From Plotosus lineatus (Eukaryota; Chordata; Actinopteri; Siluriformes; Plotosidae), in contig CM045731.1 of NCBI GenBank assembly GCA_024760905.1, positions 55,547,001 to 55,611,000 on the forward strand: 64,000 nucleotides of DNA, in the 5' to 3' direction. A program made the translations under genes and the position numbers. The notes beneath the pieces were generated by a model. It ran no database searches. It was given only the letters and a program-made list of their open reading frames with translations, and had not been told where the DNA came from. Shown one piece after another: positions 35,495 to 46,231 of this stretch. Each line of letters begins with the position of its first letter. Positions within the stretch are counted from its first letter, which is position 1.

Positions 35495-36870
35495 CTAGTC
35501 ATATATTTTAGATTCATTGCCCTCCAACTGAAATATTTCAGGTCTTTTATTGTTTTAATACTGATGATTTTGGCATACAGCTCATGAAAACCCAAAATTC
35601 CTATCTCAAAAAATTAGCATATCATGAAAAGGTACTTTAAACAAGCTATTAACCTAATCATCTGAATCAACCAATTAACTCTAAACACCTGCAAAAGATT
35701 TCTGAGGCTTTTAAAATCTCCCAGCCTGGTCTCAAAACCGCAAAAACCGTAAGACTGCCGACCTGACTGCTGTCCAGAAGGCCATCATTGACACCCTCAA
35801 GCAAGAGGGTAAGACACAAAAAGAAATCTCTGAGCGAATAGGCTGTTCCCAGAGTGCTGTATCAAGGCACCTCAGTGTGGCAGAAAACGCTGCACAACCA
35901 GAAGAGGTGACCGGACCCTGAAGAAGATTGTGGAGAAGGGCCGATTCCAGACCTTGGGGGACCTGTGGAAGCAGTGGACTGGGCTACAGGTGCCGCATTC
36001 CCCAGGTCAAACCACTTTTGAACCAGAAACAGCAGCAGAAGCGCCTGACCTGGGCTACAGAGAAGCAGCACTGGACAGTTGCTCAGTGGTCCAAAGTACT
36101 TTTTTTCGGATGAAAGCAAATTTTGCATGTAATTTGAAAATCAAGGTGCCAGAGTCTGGAGGAAGACTGGGGAGAAGGAAATGCCAAAATGCCTGAAGTC
36201 CAGTGTCAAGTACCCACAGTCAGTGATGGTCTGGGGTGCCATGTCAGCTGCTGGTGTTGGTCCACTGTGTTTTATCAAGGTCAGAGTCAATGCAGCTATC
36301 TATCAGGAGATTTTGGAGAACTTCATGCTTCCATCTGCTGAAAAGCTTTATGGAGATGAAGATTTCATTTTTCAGCACGACCTGGCACCTGCTCACAGTG
36401 CCAAAACCACTGGTAAATGGTTTACTGACCATGGTATTACTGTGTGCAATTGGCCTGTGTGGATGAGCTTAAGGCCGCTATCGAAGCATCCTGGGCCTCC
36501 GTAACACCTCAGCAGTGCCACAGGCTGATTGGCTCCATGCCACGCCGCATTGAAGCAGTCATTTCTGCAAAAGGATTCCCGACCAAGTATTGAGTGCAAA
36601 AATGAACAGAATTATTTGAAGGTTCACTTTTTTGTACTAAAAACACTTTTTTTTTAATGGTCGGATGAAGTATGCTAATTTTTTGAGATATGGATTTTTG
36701 TTTTTTCTTTACCTTTTTGCAAAAAATGATCAATATTTAAACAATAAAAGGCTTGAACTACTTCGGTTTTGTGTAATGAATCTAAAATATATGAAAGTCT
36801 AATGTTTATCAGTACATTACAGAAAATAATTAACTTTATCACAATATGCTAACTTTTTGAGAAGGACTAG
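35495..36870 (+). mobile_element. Tc1-like transposon 3, inverted relative to copy 2
   Basis: It begins CTAGT with most of the outer terminal repeat deleted and ends TTTTTGAGAAGGACTAG before TA at 36871-36872. The plus-strand transposase relic shows LTAVQKAIIDTLKQEGKTQK, CSQSAVSRHL, LNQKQQQKRLTWATEKQ, SVMVWGAMSAAGVGPLCF and FIFQHDLAPAHSAKTTGKWF. A deletion then removes the region before DELKAAIEASWASVTPQQCH, and the frame ends AVISAKGFPTKY. Stops and frameshifts make it inactive. Confidence 0.92.
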
Positions 36871-36874
36871 TATA

Positions 36875-37396
36875 CAGTCGGCCCCCAACTTATGAAGACC
36901 CCTGTGTACGAAATCCCCAGGTTACGAAAAACATTTTCCTGAGTTTCCGTCCCCAAGATACGAAACAACCCCCTCTTACGAAAGAAAAATTCAAATGCAC
37001 CAATCAAAATTTCAGACGCGCCAGTTGTTCTCTCATTGGCTGTCTGTCAACATCCCGCCCCGCTGACCTCCCAGATAGAGACAGAAGGAAGCTTCACTCT
37101 TTAGTTTAGTTTTTTAAGTTGTTTTAATTCAGTAAATGTTTAATAAATGTGGGCACATTTGAGCTCATCTGGAATTCTGATCCCTCAAGGAATCAAATTA
37201 ACGTTGTTTGTCAAGCAGGGAATGCGCTTTGAATTTACGTCTTGTGGGTGTGGCCTGCAGCGCGTGCGCAAGAGAGAGAGAGAGAAGGAATAACACTTTA
37301 GTTTTTAGATTTTTAAGTTGTTTAATTCAGTAAATGTCAAGCAGAGAATGCGCTTTGAATTCACGTCTAGTGGGTGTGGCCTGCAGCGCGTGCGAG

Positions 37397-37432
<36 letters not shown>

Positions 37433-37527
37433 AATAACGCTTTAGATTTTTAAGTTGTTTTAATTCAGTAAATGGTCAAGCAGGGAATGCGCTTTGAAAT
37501 CACATCTTGTGGGCATCGCGCGCAAGC

Positions 37528-37560
<33 letters not shown>

Positions 37561-37684
37561 GGAATAACGCTTTAGTTTAGTTTATTAAGTTGTAAATGGT
37601 CAAGCAGTAAATTCAGTAAATGGTCAAGCAGGGAATACGCTTTGAAATCACATCTTGTGGGTGTGGCCCGCAGCCCGCACGAGC

Positions 37685-37725
<41 letters not shown>

Positions 37726-37904
37726 AATAACGCTTTAGTTTTTAGATTTTTAAGTTGTTTAATTCAGTAAATGTTTCATAAATATGGGTGCATTTGAGCT
37801 TATCTGGAATTCCGATCCCTCAAGGAATCAAATTAAAGTTGAGTTTGTCAAGCAGGGAATGTGCTTTGAATTCCACGTCTTGTGGGCGTGGCCCGCAGCG
37901 CACG

Positions 37905-37941
<37 letters not shown>

Positions 37942-38244
37942 TGTGTGTGTTAATAAAAAATGTTTAATAATGGTTTAATTAATAAATATGTTAATAAAAT
38001 GGTTTAATGTGTCAATAAAATGCTTAAATGGTTTAATAAACAAATTTCTTTTGCTTTTAACACATATTTCCTACAAAATTGGTGTACTTTTATCATTTTT
38101 AAAGGGTTTATGGTGTATATCCAGTCCAAAGACTTGGAACAAATTAGGCGTTTAACATGTAAGATGCGACCCCCTACTTACGAAATCCCCACAATACGAA
38201 ATGGGCTCTGGAACAGATTAATTTCGTAAATTGGAGGCCGACTG
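36875..38244. mobile_element. Tigger-like MITE 4 containing a GA-rich minisatellite
   Basis: Ends CAGTCGGCCCCCAACTTATG and, inverse, CAGTCGGCCTCCAATTTACG, flanked by TATA/TA. Between 37100 and 37940 there are five diverged repeats of 130-200 bp. Each contains TTTTTAAGTTGTTT, AATTCAGTAAATG, CAAGCAGGGAATGCGCTTTGAA, TTGTGGGTGTGGCC and a GA tract of variable length before AAGGAATAACGCTTTAG. Confidence 0.85.
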
Positions 38245-38251
38245 TATATCT

Positions 38252-39060
38252 CTACCGTTTTCGACGTGATAAGCGCCCAGGGCACTTAAAAATTTGGAGT
38301 GGATGGGCACTTATTAAAATGTTACCAGCGGAGTGGAATGGTAAGTGCTTATTACCATAGAGGTGGAAAACATGAATAATAACAGTGTTCTGAAGAATTT
38401 TATTCATTTTGTGGTATCAACCAAATTACTTACATGAAAGCTTAAAAAGAAACAGAAAACAGCATAATTTAAAAAAAAAAAAAAAAAAAAAAAGACCATT
38501 TAATTTTCCCTCCCGGTGCCGTTCCTTTAAATATTTTCCCCGATGTAAAATCGAGCCAATCACCATGAATGTCAACTTTAGCACATGGGGTTGAACCAAT
38601 CAACACAAAGGTCAACTTCAGCACATGGCACGTTGAAAAGCACATGGCCAAGAACCAGGAGAATAGGGTGAAAAATACTTGTCATCACTTTCTGATAGGT
38701 CCATATCTGGCTCATCGCCCCATTCATTTAGAGCATCCCATAGTTTTGCTGTAGCAGTTTCTAATGGTTCATCGGTTGTTGGACATTTACCAACAGAACA
38801 CAGCAAAATGTTTTCCTGTTTTTTAAAGCGCGGGGAACAATCAAATGTGGTGTTACTGATGAACATTATAGACATTCCCCAGTGGCGGAGTCTTGAAATA
38901 CCGTGTAAACTCACTTTTACAGGCAGTGAACGCCTCGTTTTACCGTTACAGAGACTGATCGAATAAAAGTGGTAAGTTTGATCTATCATTTTGCTCCCAG
39001 TACACATGGGCGGTTATTAGACGTTATAAAAAAAAAAAAAATATGGGCGGTTATTAGACG
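38252..39060 (-). mobile_element. DNA transposon family D, copy 2 (inverse of copy 1)
   Basis: The minus strand matches copy 1 (33724-34699) throughout. It encodes CSVGKCPTTDEPLETATAKL, WDALNEWGDEPDMDLSESDD and YFSPYSPG, a longer version of the same C-terminal relic. It ends at GATAAGCGCCCAGGGCACTT near 38270. A copy of the ATGGGCGGTTATTAGACGTTAT motif is duplicated at 39006-39065. Poly-A at 38469-38493 breaks it. Confidence 0.65.
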
Positions 39061-39093
<33 letters not shown>

Positions 39094-39100
39094 TAGATAG

Positions 39101-39461
39101 GGGCAGTGGTGGTCTAGTGGTATAGGGCGCTGGATCGCTGATCCAAAGGTTGGGGGTTCAAGTCCCACTCTCCACAAGGTTGTCACTGCCCCCCCCCCTC
39201 CCCCCCAGTGCGGCTAACTGGGTTATCAAAGGCGGGCCATGTCTCTCACTTTCTATGGTGAGAGGCATGTAAAAGAACCATTGCTGACTTTCGCAAAGAG
39301 TAGGCTGCAAAGTCGTCAGCGTGTTTCTGTCCCTTGCTAAAAGGGTTGTGACAGGAAGGGCATAAAAAAAAACCTCTGCCAAATCAAACGTGCGAATCAG
39401 ATGATTCGCTGTGGCGACTCCCGAGTGAAAGGGGAAAAGCCGAAAGGAAGACAGACATACA
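39101..39461 (+). mobile_element. SINE-1 copy, near full length
   Basis: It starts GGGCAGTGGTGGTCTAGTGG (A-box TGGTCTAGTGG) and has a B-box GGGTTCAAGTCCC at about 39153. The body is complete, and the tail GATGATTCGCTGTGGCGACT ... AAAGCCGAAAGGAAGACAGACATACATAC ends in a short tetranucleotide repeat. It is preceded by (TA)n(GATA)n. A good reference copy for the family. Confidence 0.93.
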
Positions 39462-39464
39462 TAC

Positions 39465-39989
39465 ATACATAAACATATAAATATAAACAAATGAAAACTC
39501 ACTTGGCCTTTGGATATTCATAAATGCTCTGTTAAGTAGTTTTATTAAACTTTTTTTGTTTTTTTTTTAAGTTTTATGAAACATTTTATTTTGTCCACTT
39601 TGTAACCCAGATCTATAATTTAATAACTCTTTTCTGGATATTATTGCATAGTTTGAAATCTCTCAAAAATATAATTAGGAACTGTGATGAATGAGCTGCT
39701 CTATATACTCTTGTTATCAATAAGTTTTAAAGAGCATCTTTAGTAAATGAAACCTAAATCTTGTCATGCTAGTAATGTTAAGATTAGCACAAACTCTTGT
39801 TTGTTTTTTTACTATAAGCCTTTGCTGGCAACCCAATAGATCCGGTCAAAAGCGTTATTACTCTCTCGGGTTAACTGAGTTCTAGATAAAAATGCAATAG
39901 TGCTAAATCAATACAACAAATAAAACATCTCGCATTTTCAATGCTAATAAAAACAAAGCTCATGTTTTTAAAACAACCTTATTCCGAGA
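39465..39989. other. Probable fbxo30 intron 1 sequence, nothing recognised
   Basis: AT-rich sequence without frames or repeat families that I can name. Confidence 0.45.
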
Positions 39990-40560
39990 AACCCCGCCTC
40001 CTGCGCAACGATTGGCGAATACGCCCCCAACTCAATCAGACAACAAGGATTGAAGCATGATTTATCCAATCCGAACGCAGGCTGTCAGTTCAACCTAGAA
40101 GGAAACCCAACCATTTGTAGCAGGCGGGATTTGTCGGAATATGGGTGTTCACATAAATAACACAGGCAAGTTGTTGGTTAGCTAAACTTTCTGGCTTACA
40201 GTCCTCAACTACTGTATAGTGTCTTTTCTCCAGTGTTTACTTACCTACTCAGAAATCACTTCTGCGAGCGAGCCCCGTTTTTATGCGAGATTATTCGGAG
40301 TACTATTACAACAAATCAAATCCCGGGAAGCAATTAACTTTATTTTTAATCCGAACCATCACAATTTATCCTGTGTCCTATCTTTCAATTTTCTAAAAAA
40401 GAAAAAAAAAAAAAAAACCTCAGTCGCTTCTCGCTGTTTTCCCCCTCCTCCCGATGAGTTGTCGTCACGTAAGCGTCCCGTATTACGTCACCACGCAGAC
40501 GCAAGGTCTTCGGCCGGAACCGGAACGAAGTGGATATTTAAGGCTCTTGTGATTAAGACA
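39990..40560 (-). promoter_or_regulatory. CpG-rich promoter-like block with noncoding exon, probably fbxo30
   Basis: CpG content rises sharply here (CTGCGCAACGATTGGCGAAT, GTCGTCACGTAAGCG, TTCGGCCGGAACCGGAACG). There are CCAAT-type words (GATTGG at about 40010, ATCCAATCC at about 40062), CRE-like TTACGTCAC at 40483-40492 and ETS-like CCGGAA repeats at 40514-40527. On the minus strand a perfect donor GAGTAG/GTAAGTAAAC sits at 40245/40244, as expected for a noncoding first exon of about 40530-40245 that would splice to the fbxo30 acceptor at 33292. The link is inference from position and orientation. Confidence 0.5.
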
Positions 40561-40792
40561 CAGGAAAGCTAGCGTTTTTCAGACTCAATTTTGAAATGCA
40601 AAGCTCTAGAAACGAAATGACTAGTTTGTACACACCAAGTCCCTGAAAATTTTAAATAAAAAGACATACATTGAAGGATTATTAAACAATCAATTGATGT
40701 TTCCTGATTACTTGAAAACGAATGTGAGAACATTTCTGATGCAAAGCTTACCAAAAAGTGCATTCATTCATTTTCTGAACTGCTTCATCTTT
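40561..40792. other. Nothing recognised
   Basis: Short unique stretch between the promoter-like block and a LINE-A fragment. Confidence 0.4.
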
Positions 40793-41335
40793 CGTTTTGA
40801 TTGAGATGGTTTGGACATGTACAGAGGAGGGATAGTGAATATATTGGTCGTAGGATGCTGAGGTTAGTGGTGGTATAGGGCGCTGGATTGCTGATCCGAA
40901 GGTTGGGGGTTCGAGTCCCACTCTCCACAAGGTTGTCACTGTCCTCCCCAATGCGGCTAACTGGGTTATCAAAGGCGGGCCATGTCTCTCACTGTCTATG
41001 GTGAGAAGCATGAAAAAGAACCATTGCTGACTTTCGTAAAGAGTTGGCTGCAAAGTCGTCAGGTCAAGTCAAGTCAAGTTCTGTCCCTTGCTAAAAAGGG
41101 TTGTGACAGGAAGGGCATCCAACGTAAAAACCTCTGCCAAGTCAAACATGCAAATCAGATGATTCGCTGTGGCGACTCCCGAGTAAAAGGGAAAAAGCCG
41201 AAACGAAGACAGACAGATGCTGAGGTTAGAGCTACCAAGCAGAAGGCCGAGAGGAAGACCAAAGAGAAGATTTATGGATGTGGTGAAGAAGGACATGAAG
41301 GTAGTTGGAGTGAGAGTAGAACATGCAGAGGATAG
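40793..41335 (+). mobile_element. LINE-A 3' fragment, split by a SINE
   Basis: Bases 40797-40867 (TGGTTTGGACATGTACAGAG, AATATATTGGTCGTAGGATG) continue at 41217-41335 (GAGCTACCAAGCAGAAGGCC, TTTATGGATGTGGTGAAG). Together they encode the LINE-A C-terminal words seen elsewhere, RWFGHVQRRDSEYI and RPKRRFMDVV. Confidence 0.88.
40868..41216 (+). mobile_element. SINE-1 inserted in LINE-A with 13-bp duplication
   Basis: The SINE (head truncated by about 14 bp, full LINE-type tail AAAAGCCGAAACGAAGACAGACAG) is bracketed by ATGCTGAGGTTAG at 40855-40867 and 41217-41229. The duplication proves retrotransposition into the LINE fragment. A short GTCAAGTCAAGTCAAGT repeat lies at 41059-41076. Confidence 0.92.
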
Positions 41336-41625
41336 AACCCATCTCAGCCAACTCTCGGCAAGGGCAGAGTACACCCCGGACAGATCACCAAGCCATCACA
41401 GAGTGGAAACACACTGATGGCTATGCAGCCTCCTCTTGATGAAAGTCAGCAATGGTTCTTTTACACCTCTCACCATAGACAGTGAAAGACATGGCCAGCC
41501 TTTGATAACCCAGTTAGCTGCACTGGGAGACAGTAACAACCTGTTGAGAGTGGGGCTTGAACCCTTAACCTTGGAATCAGTGAGCCAGCACCTTACCACC
41601 AGGTCACCACTGCCCACCAAAAAGT
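41336..41625 (-). mobile_element. SINE-2 copy, minus strand
   Basis: Inverse head GGGCAGTGGTGACCTGGTGG and GGGTTCAAGCCCC, the body, and tail words GGGTGTACTCTGCCCTTGCC and GAGAGTTGGCTGAGATGGG. The terminal TAATTAGG part is lost at the junction with the LINE fragment. Confidence 0.8.
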
Positions 41626-41729
41626 GAGTCCTAAATGTAAAATATGGCACATTCCCAGCATTGAAAAAATTCTTTGTTTTGCATTCACTAGAAACATTTG
41701 CAAGCACACAAATGGTCTGCAGCTATTTG

Positions 41730-41995
41730 GGCCCAGTGATGTAGTGGTTAGGGTGCTGGGATCATAAGCAGGAGGTCCTGGGTTTGACCACCCATTAAAC
41801 CCTACCATGCTAAAACTGGCCAAGGCCCTAACCATGAGTGTGGCTCTACTGACCCATGCAGAAAAAAATACTGGGAAAGCAACCTATAACGGATTAGTGT
41901 CCCATCCAGGAGGAGTTGAACTTCTAGTTGCTTCATGCTATGGATGTCAAGGATAACCATCAATCTGATGAACCAATATTCTCAGGTGTATAAAT
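41730..41995 (+). mobile_element. SINE-4 copy (another tRNA-like family)
   Basis: Head GGGCCCAGTGATGTAGTGG, then GGAGGTCCTGGGTTTGACC (B-box) and a body CCATTAAACCCTACCATGC / AAAACTGGCCAAGGCCCTAA / TCCCATCCAGGAGGAG. A related copy is at 52441. Confidence 0.65.
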
Positions 41996-42029
41996 GTATG
42001 ATGTGTGGCGTATGATGCTCATACTGTAC

Positions 42030-42225
42030 TATACTATATAGATGCTCCCCGACTTGCATTCATCCGTTTTACATTTTTTCAATTTTACGTTTTTGTTCTT
42101 TCCCCCCCCCCCAAAAAAAGTCAAATTTTGAGTTTAGACGTACCTATGTAGTAGGCTGACGTAATGACGCTGCGTCCATTGTTTACAAAAAACTAACTGA
42201 ACGTGCCCCTCATTCTTCCCAGTTC

Positions 42226-42287
<62 letters not shown>

Positions 42288-42304
42288 TAAACTGAACTGG
42301 GTTT

Positions 42305-42355
<51 letters not shown>

Positions 42356-42602
42356 TTATATAGAGTGTTACTCCTGTGTTAAGATGTCGTCTCTGTGATC
42401 TTTATGTTTACACAGTTTTGCGGACTTTTCTAACCCTAAGCAAATATGGTTGGTCAGAAGTAAAATGAATTTTCCAAAAAAGAAAGATTCACTGCTGATG
42501 ATTCACATCAGTGTAGGCTGAGTACTAAACAAGTTCAACCGGAACCAATTAAAAACATAAGTCGGGGAGTCTGTACCATTACCATATCTCATAAAACACC
42601 CC
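42030..42602 (+). mobile_element. DNA transposon family B, copy 2, with long (TA)n inside
   Basis: It starts GATGCTCCCCGACTTGCATT and has AAATTTTGAGTTTAGACGTACC, GACGCTGCGTCCATTGTTTA and AGCAAATATGGTTGGTCAG, and GATTCACATCAGTGTAGGC. It ends AACATAAGTCGGGGAGTCTG, which is inversely related to the start. (TA)n tracts of about 50 and 48 bp at 42232-42352 flank a short AACTGAACTGGG. Bases 42575-42623 then begin the next, inverted copy. Confidence 0.75.
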
Positions 42603-42623
42603 TAAATCAATTATTATAAACAT

Positions 42624-45600
42624 CTTCTTCTTCTTTTCCTTTCGGCTTTTCCCTTCAGGGGTCGCCACAGCGAATCATCTGCCTCCATCTCACCCTATCC
42701 TTTGCATCTTCTTCTCTTACATCAACGACCTTCATGTCCTCCTTCACCACATCCATGAATCGTCTCTTTGGTCTTCCTCTAGGCTTTTTGCCTGGTAGTT
42801 CCAGCCTCAGCATCCTATTACCAATATACTCACTATCCCTCCTCTGTACATGTCCAAACCATCTCAATCTAGCCTCTCTGACTTTGTCTCCAAAACGTCT
42901 TACATGTGCTGTCCCTCTGATGTGCTCATTCCTAATCCTATCCATCCTCGTTACTCCCAAAGAGAACCTCAACATTTTCATCTCTGCTACCTCCAACTCT
43001 GCCTCCTGTCTTTTCCCCAGGGCCACTGTTTCTAACCCATACAACATTGTTGGCCTCAACACCGTCTTGTACACTTTTCCTTTCATTCTTGCCGATACCC
43101 TCCTATCACACATCACACCGACACTTTTCTCCAACCAGTCCAACCTGCCTGTACACGCTTCTTGACCTCTTTTCCACACTCTCCATTGCTCTGGATTGTT
43201 GAGCCTAAGTACTTAAAATCCTCCACCTTTCTTATCTCTGCTCCCTGTAATCTCACCGTTCCTCTTTGGTCCTTGTCATTCATGCACATGTATTCTGTCT
43301 TACTGAGGCTAATCTTCATTCCCTCCTTTCCAGGGCATACCTCCACCTCTCTAGATTTTCCTGCACTTGTTCTCTGCTCTCACTACAGATCACAATGTCA
43401 TCTGCAAACATCATAGTCCATGGGGAATCTTGTCTAACCTCGTCTGTCAGCCTGTCCATCACCATAGCAAACAAGAAGGGGCTGAGAGCTGACCCTTGAT
43501 GCAGTCCCACCTCCACCTTGAACTCTTGTGTCACACCGACAGCACACCTCATCACTGTCTTACATCTCTCATACATGTCCTGCACCACTCTAACATACTT
43601 CTCTGCCACTCCAGACTTCCTCATGCAATACCACAGTTCTTCTCTCGGCACCCTGTCATATGCTTTCTCCAGATCCACAAAGGCACAATGCAGCTCCCTC
43701 TGACCTTCTCTGTACTTCTCCATTAACATCCTCAAGGCAAACACTGCATCTGTGGTGCTCTTTCTTGGCATGAAACCAAACTGTTGTTCACAAATAATGT
43801 TGACTTCTGCCCTTAGTCTAGCTTCCACTATTCTTTCCCATAACTTCATTGTATGGCTCATCAACTTTATCCCTCTGTAGTTGCCACAACTCTGCACGTC
43901 TCCCTTGTTCTTAAAAATGGGCACCAGCACACTTCTCCTCCATTCCTCTGGCATCCTCTCACTCTCTAAGACCTTGTTAAATGTTCTTGTCAGAAAATCT
44001 ACTGCTACCTCTCCTAGACACTTCCATACCTCCACCGGTATGTCATCAGGACCAACTGCCTTTCCATTCTTCATCCTCTTCAATGCCCTCCTCACTTCAC
44101 CCTTACTAATCTTTGCTACTTCCTGGTCCTCAACAGTTATCTCTTCTACTCTTTTTTCTCTCTCATTTTCCTCATTCATCAGCTCTTCAAAGTACTCTTT
44201 CCATCTTCCCAGCACACTTCTGTCATCAGTCAATACATTTCCCTCTCTGTCCTTTATCAATCTAACTTGCTGCACGTCCTTCCCATCTCTATTTCTCTGC
44301 TGTGCCAACCTGTATAAATCATTTTCTCCCTCCTTACTTTCCAACCGAGCATACAAGTCATCAAACGCTTGTTGGGCCTTTGACACTGCTACCTTTGCCT
44401 TACGCTGTGTCTCCCTGTACTCCTGTTTACTCTCTTCGGTTTTCTCAATGTCCCACTTCTTCTTCGCTAATCTCTTCCTTTGTACACACTCCTGCACTTC
44501 CTCATTCCACCACCAAGTCTCCTTATCTACTTTCCTTCCAGATGACACACCAAGTATTCTCCTACCTGTCTCCCTGATCGCATTAGCTGTAGTTGTCCAG
44601 TCATCTGGAAGCACTTCCTGACCACCCAACGCCTGTTTCAACTCCTCCTTGAAGACAACCCGACACCCTTCCTTTTTCAACTTCCACCACTTTGTCTTCT
44701 GCTCTGCCTTTGCCTTCTTCACCTTCCTCACCATCAGCATCATCCTGCACACCACCATCCTATGCTGTTTAGCAACACACTCACCCGCTACTACTTTGCA
44801 GTCACTGACTTCCTTTAAATTACATCGCCTGCACAAGATGTAGTCTACCTGTGTGCTCCTACCTCCACTTTTATAAGTCACCCTATGCTCCTCTCTCTTC
44901 TGGAAGAAAGTATTCACCACAGCCATTTCCATCCTTTTTGCAAAATCTACCAACATCTGTCCTTCATGCTCCTGTCCTGGATACCAAACCTACCCATCAC
45001 TTCCTCGTCCCTCTGTTTCCTGCACCAACATGTCCATTGAAGTCTGCCCCAATGACCACTCTTTCACCTCTGGGGGTACTCTGCATCACTTCATCTAACT
45101 CACTCCAGAATCTCTCCTTCTCTTCTCGCTCACATCCTGTCTGTGGGGCATAAGCACTAACAACATTGACCATCACACCTTTAATTTCTAACTTGAGACT
45201 CATCACTCTGTCTGACACTCTTTTCACTTCTAGAACATTCCTGGCAAACTCCTCCTTCAAGATGACTCCGACTCCATTTCTCTTCCCATCCACACCGTGA
45301 TAAAAGAGCTTAAACCCTGCTCCTATGCTTCTAGCCTTGCGACCTTTCCACCTGGTCTCCTGAACACACAGTATGTCCACCTTCCTCCTCTGCATCATGT
45401 CAGCCAGCTCTCTACCTTTTCCTGTCATAGTTCCAACATTCAAAGTCCCTACTTTCAGTCCTAGACTCATGCCTTTCCTCTTCTCTCTCTGGCAACGGAC
45501 ACGCCTCCCGCCTCTCCTTCTTCGACGTCTTCGACCAACAGTAGTCCAATTTCCATCAGCACCCTGTTGGTTGACGGCACTGATGGCGGTCGTTGTTAAC

Positions 45601-45766
45601 CCGGGCCTCGACCGATCCGGTATGTGATTCTTTCTTGTGATTCGCGTAGTTTATTTGGCATTTGTTTTACGCCAGATGCCCTTCCTGACGCAACCCTCTG
45701 CATTTATCCGGGCTTGGGACCGGCGTGAGGGAGAGACACTGGTTTGTGCCCCCCTCACGGCTGCAT
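42624..45766 (-). mobile_element. LINE-A, near full-length copy with 21-bp target-site duplication
   Basis: The 3143-bp insertion is bounded by a perfect 21-bp repeat (TAAATCAATTATTATAAACA plus T) at 42603-42623 and 45767-45787. On the minus strand, 45766-45480 is the 5' region. Endonuclease follows (VGTLNVGTMTGKGRELADMM, CVQETRWKGRK, GADFNGHVGAGN). Then comes a 546-residue frame, 44956-43316, with YKSGGRSTQVDYILC, the linker TWWWNEEVQECVQRKRLAKK, and reverse transcriptase QFGFMPRKSTTDAVFALRML, VDLEKAYDRVPREELW, GLHQGSALSPFLFAMVMDRL and an intact FADD. The C-terminal part (43346-42655, RRDSEYIGNRMLRLELPGKK) is frameshifted. The 3' tail GAAGGGAAAAGCCGAAAGG then GAAGAAGAAG ends at 42624. Few lesions suggest a fairly young copy. 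Confidence 0.95.
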
Positions 45767-46231
45767 TAAATCAATTATTATAAACATAACCATGTAAAAT
45801 AATACAACCAATCAATGCTTACAATGTGTGAGCCGCTCAATACCGAAAGTAGTGTACTTGCGAAAGTAGTGTACTTGCTGTGGGTTATACAGACTTCCGG
45901 TCTTTCAAGTGCGCAAAGGTGCCGTTGAACTCGTTTAGAACACAGCCTGCACTGAGGTGAATCACCAACCATATTTGCTTAGGGCAGTGCTTCTCAAATA
46001 GTGGGGCGCCCCCCCCCAGGGTGCAGATGGGATGCTGAGGGGGGCGCGTGTAACCCAGGAGAACATGCTTTTTTTCCACCGTACTACAAGAAAGTGTAAT
46101 TGCACATCCACTCCAGTAGTTGGCAGTGGCGCCCTCATTGCCCATTGTGCGCAGCGAGTATTAACTCTACGGTGTAGGTTTGTTTTGCTACGAGCTGGCG
46201 ATGTGTAGTGCAGTACACACACCCTCACAAC

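Noticed and set aside
37100..37940. CRISPR-like or satellite array
   Set aside because: Units are long, diverged and lack regular spacers; it is a minisatellite in a MITE of a vertebrate genome.
46208..46231. Upstream extension of the BED-finger frame from a GTG at 46208
   Set aside because: The ATG at 46232 matches the usual MKKFLTG start of this transposase; no reason for a GTG start in a vertebrate.
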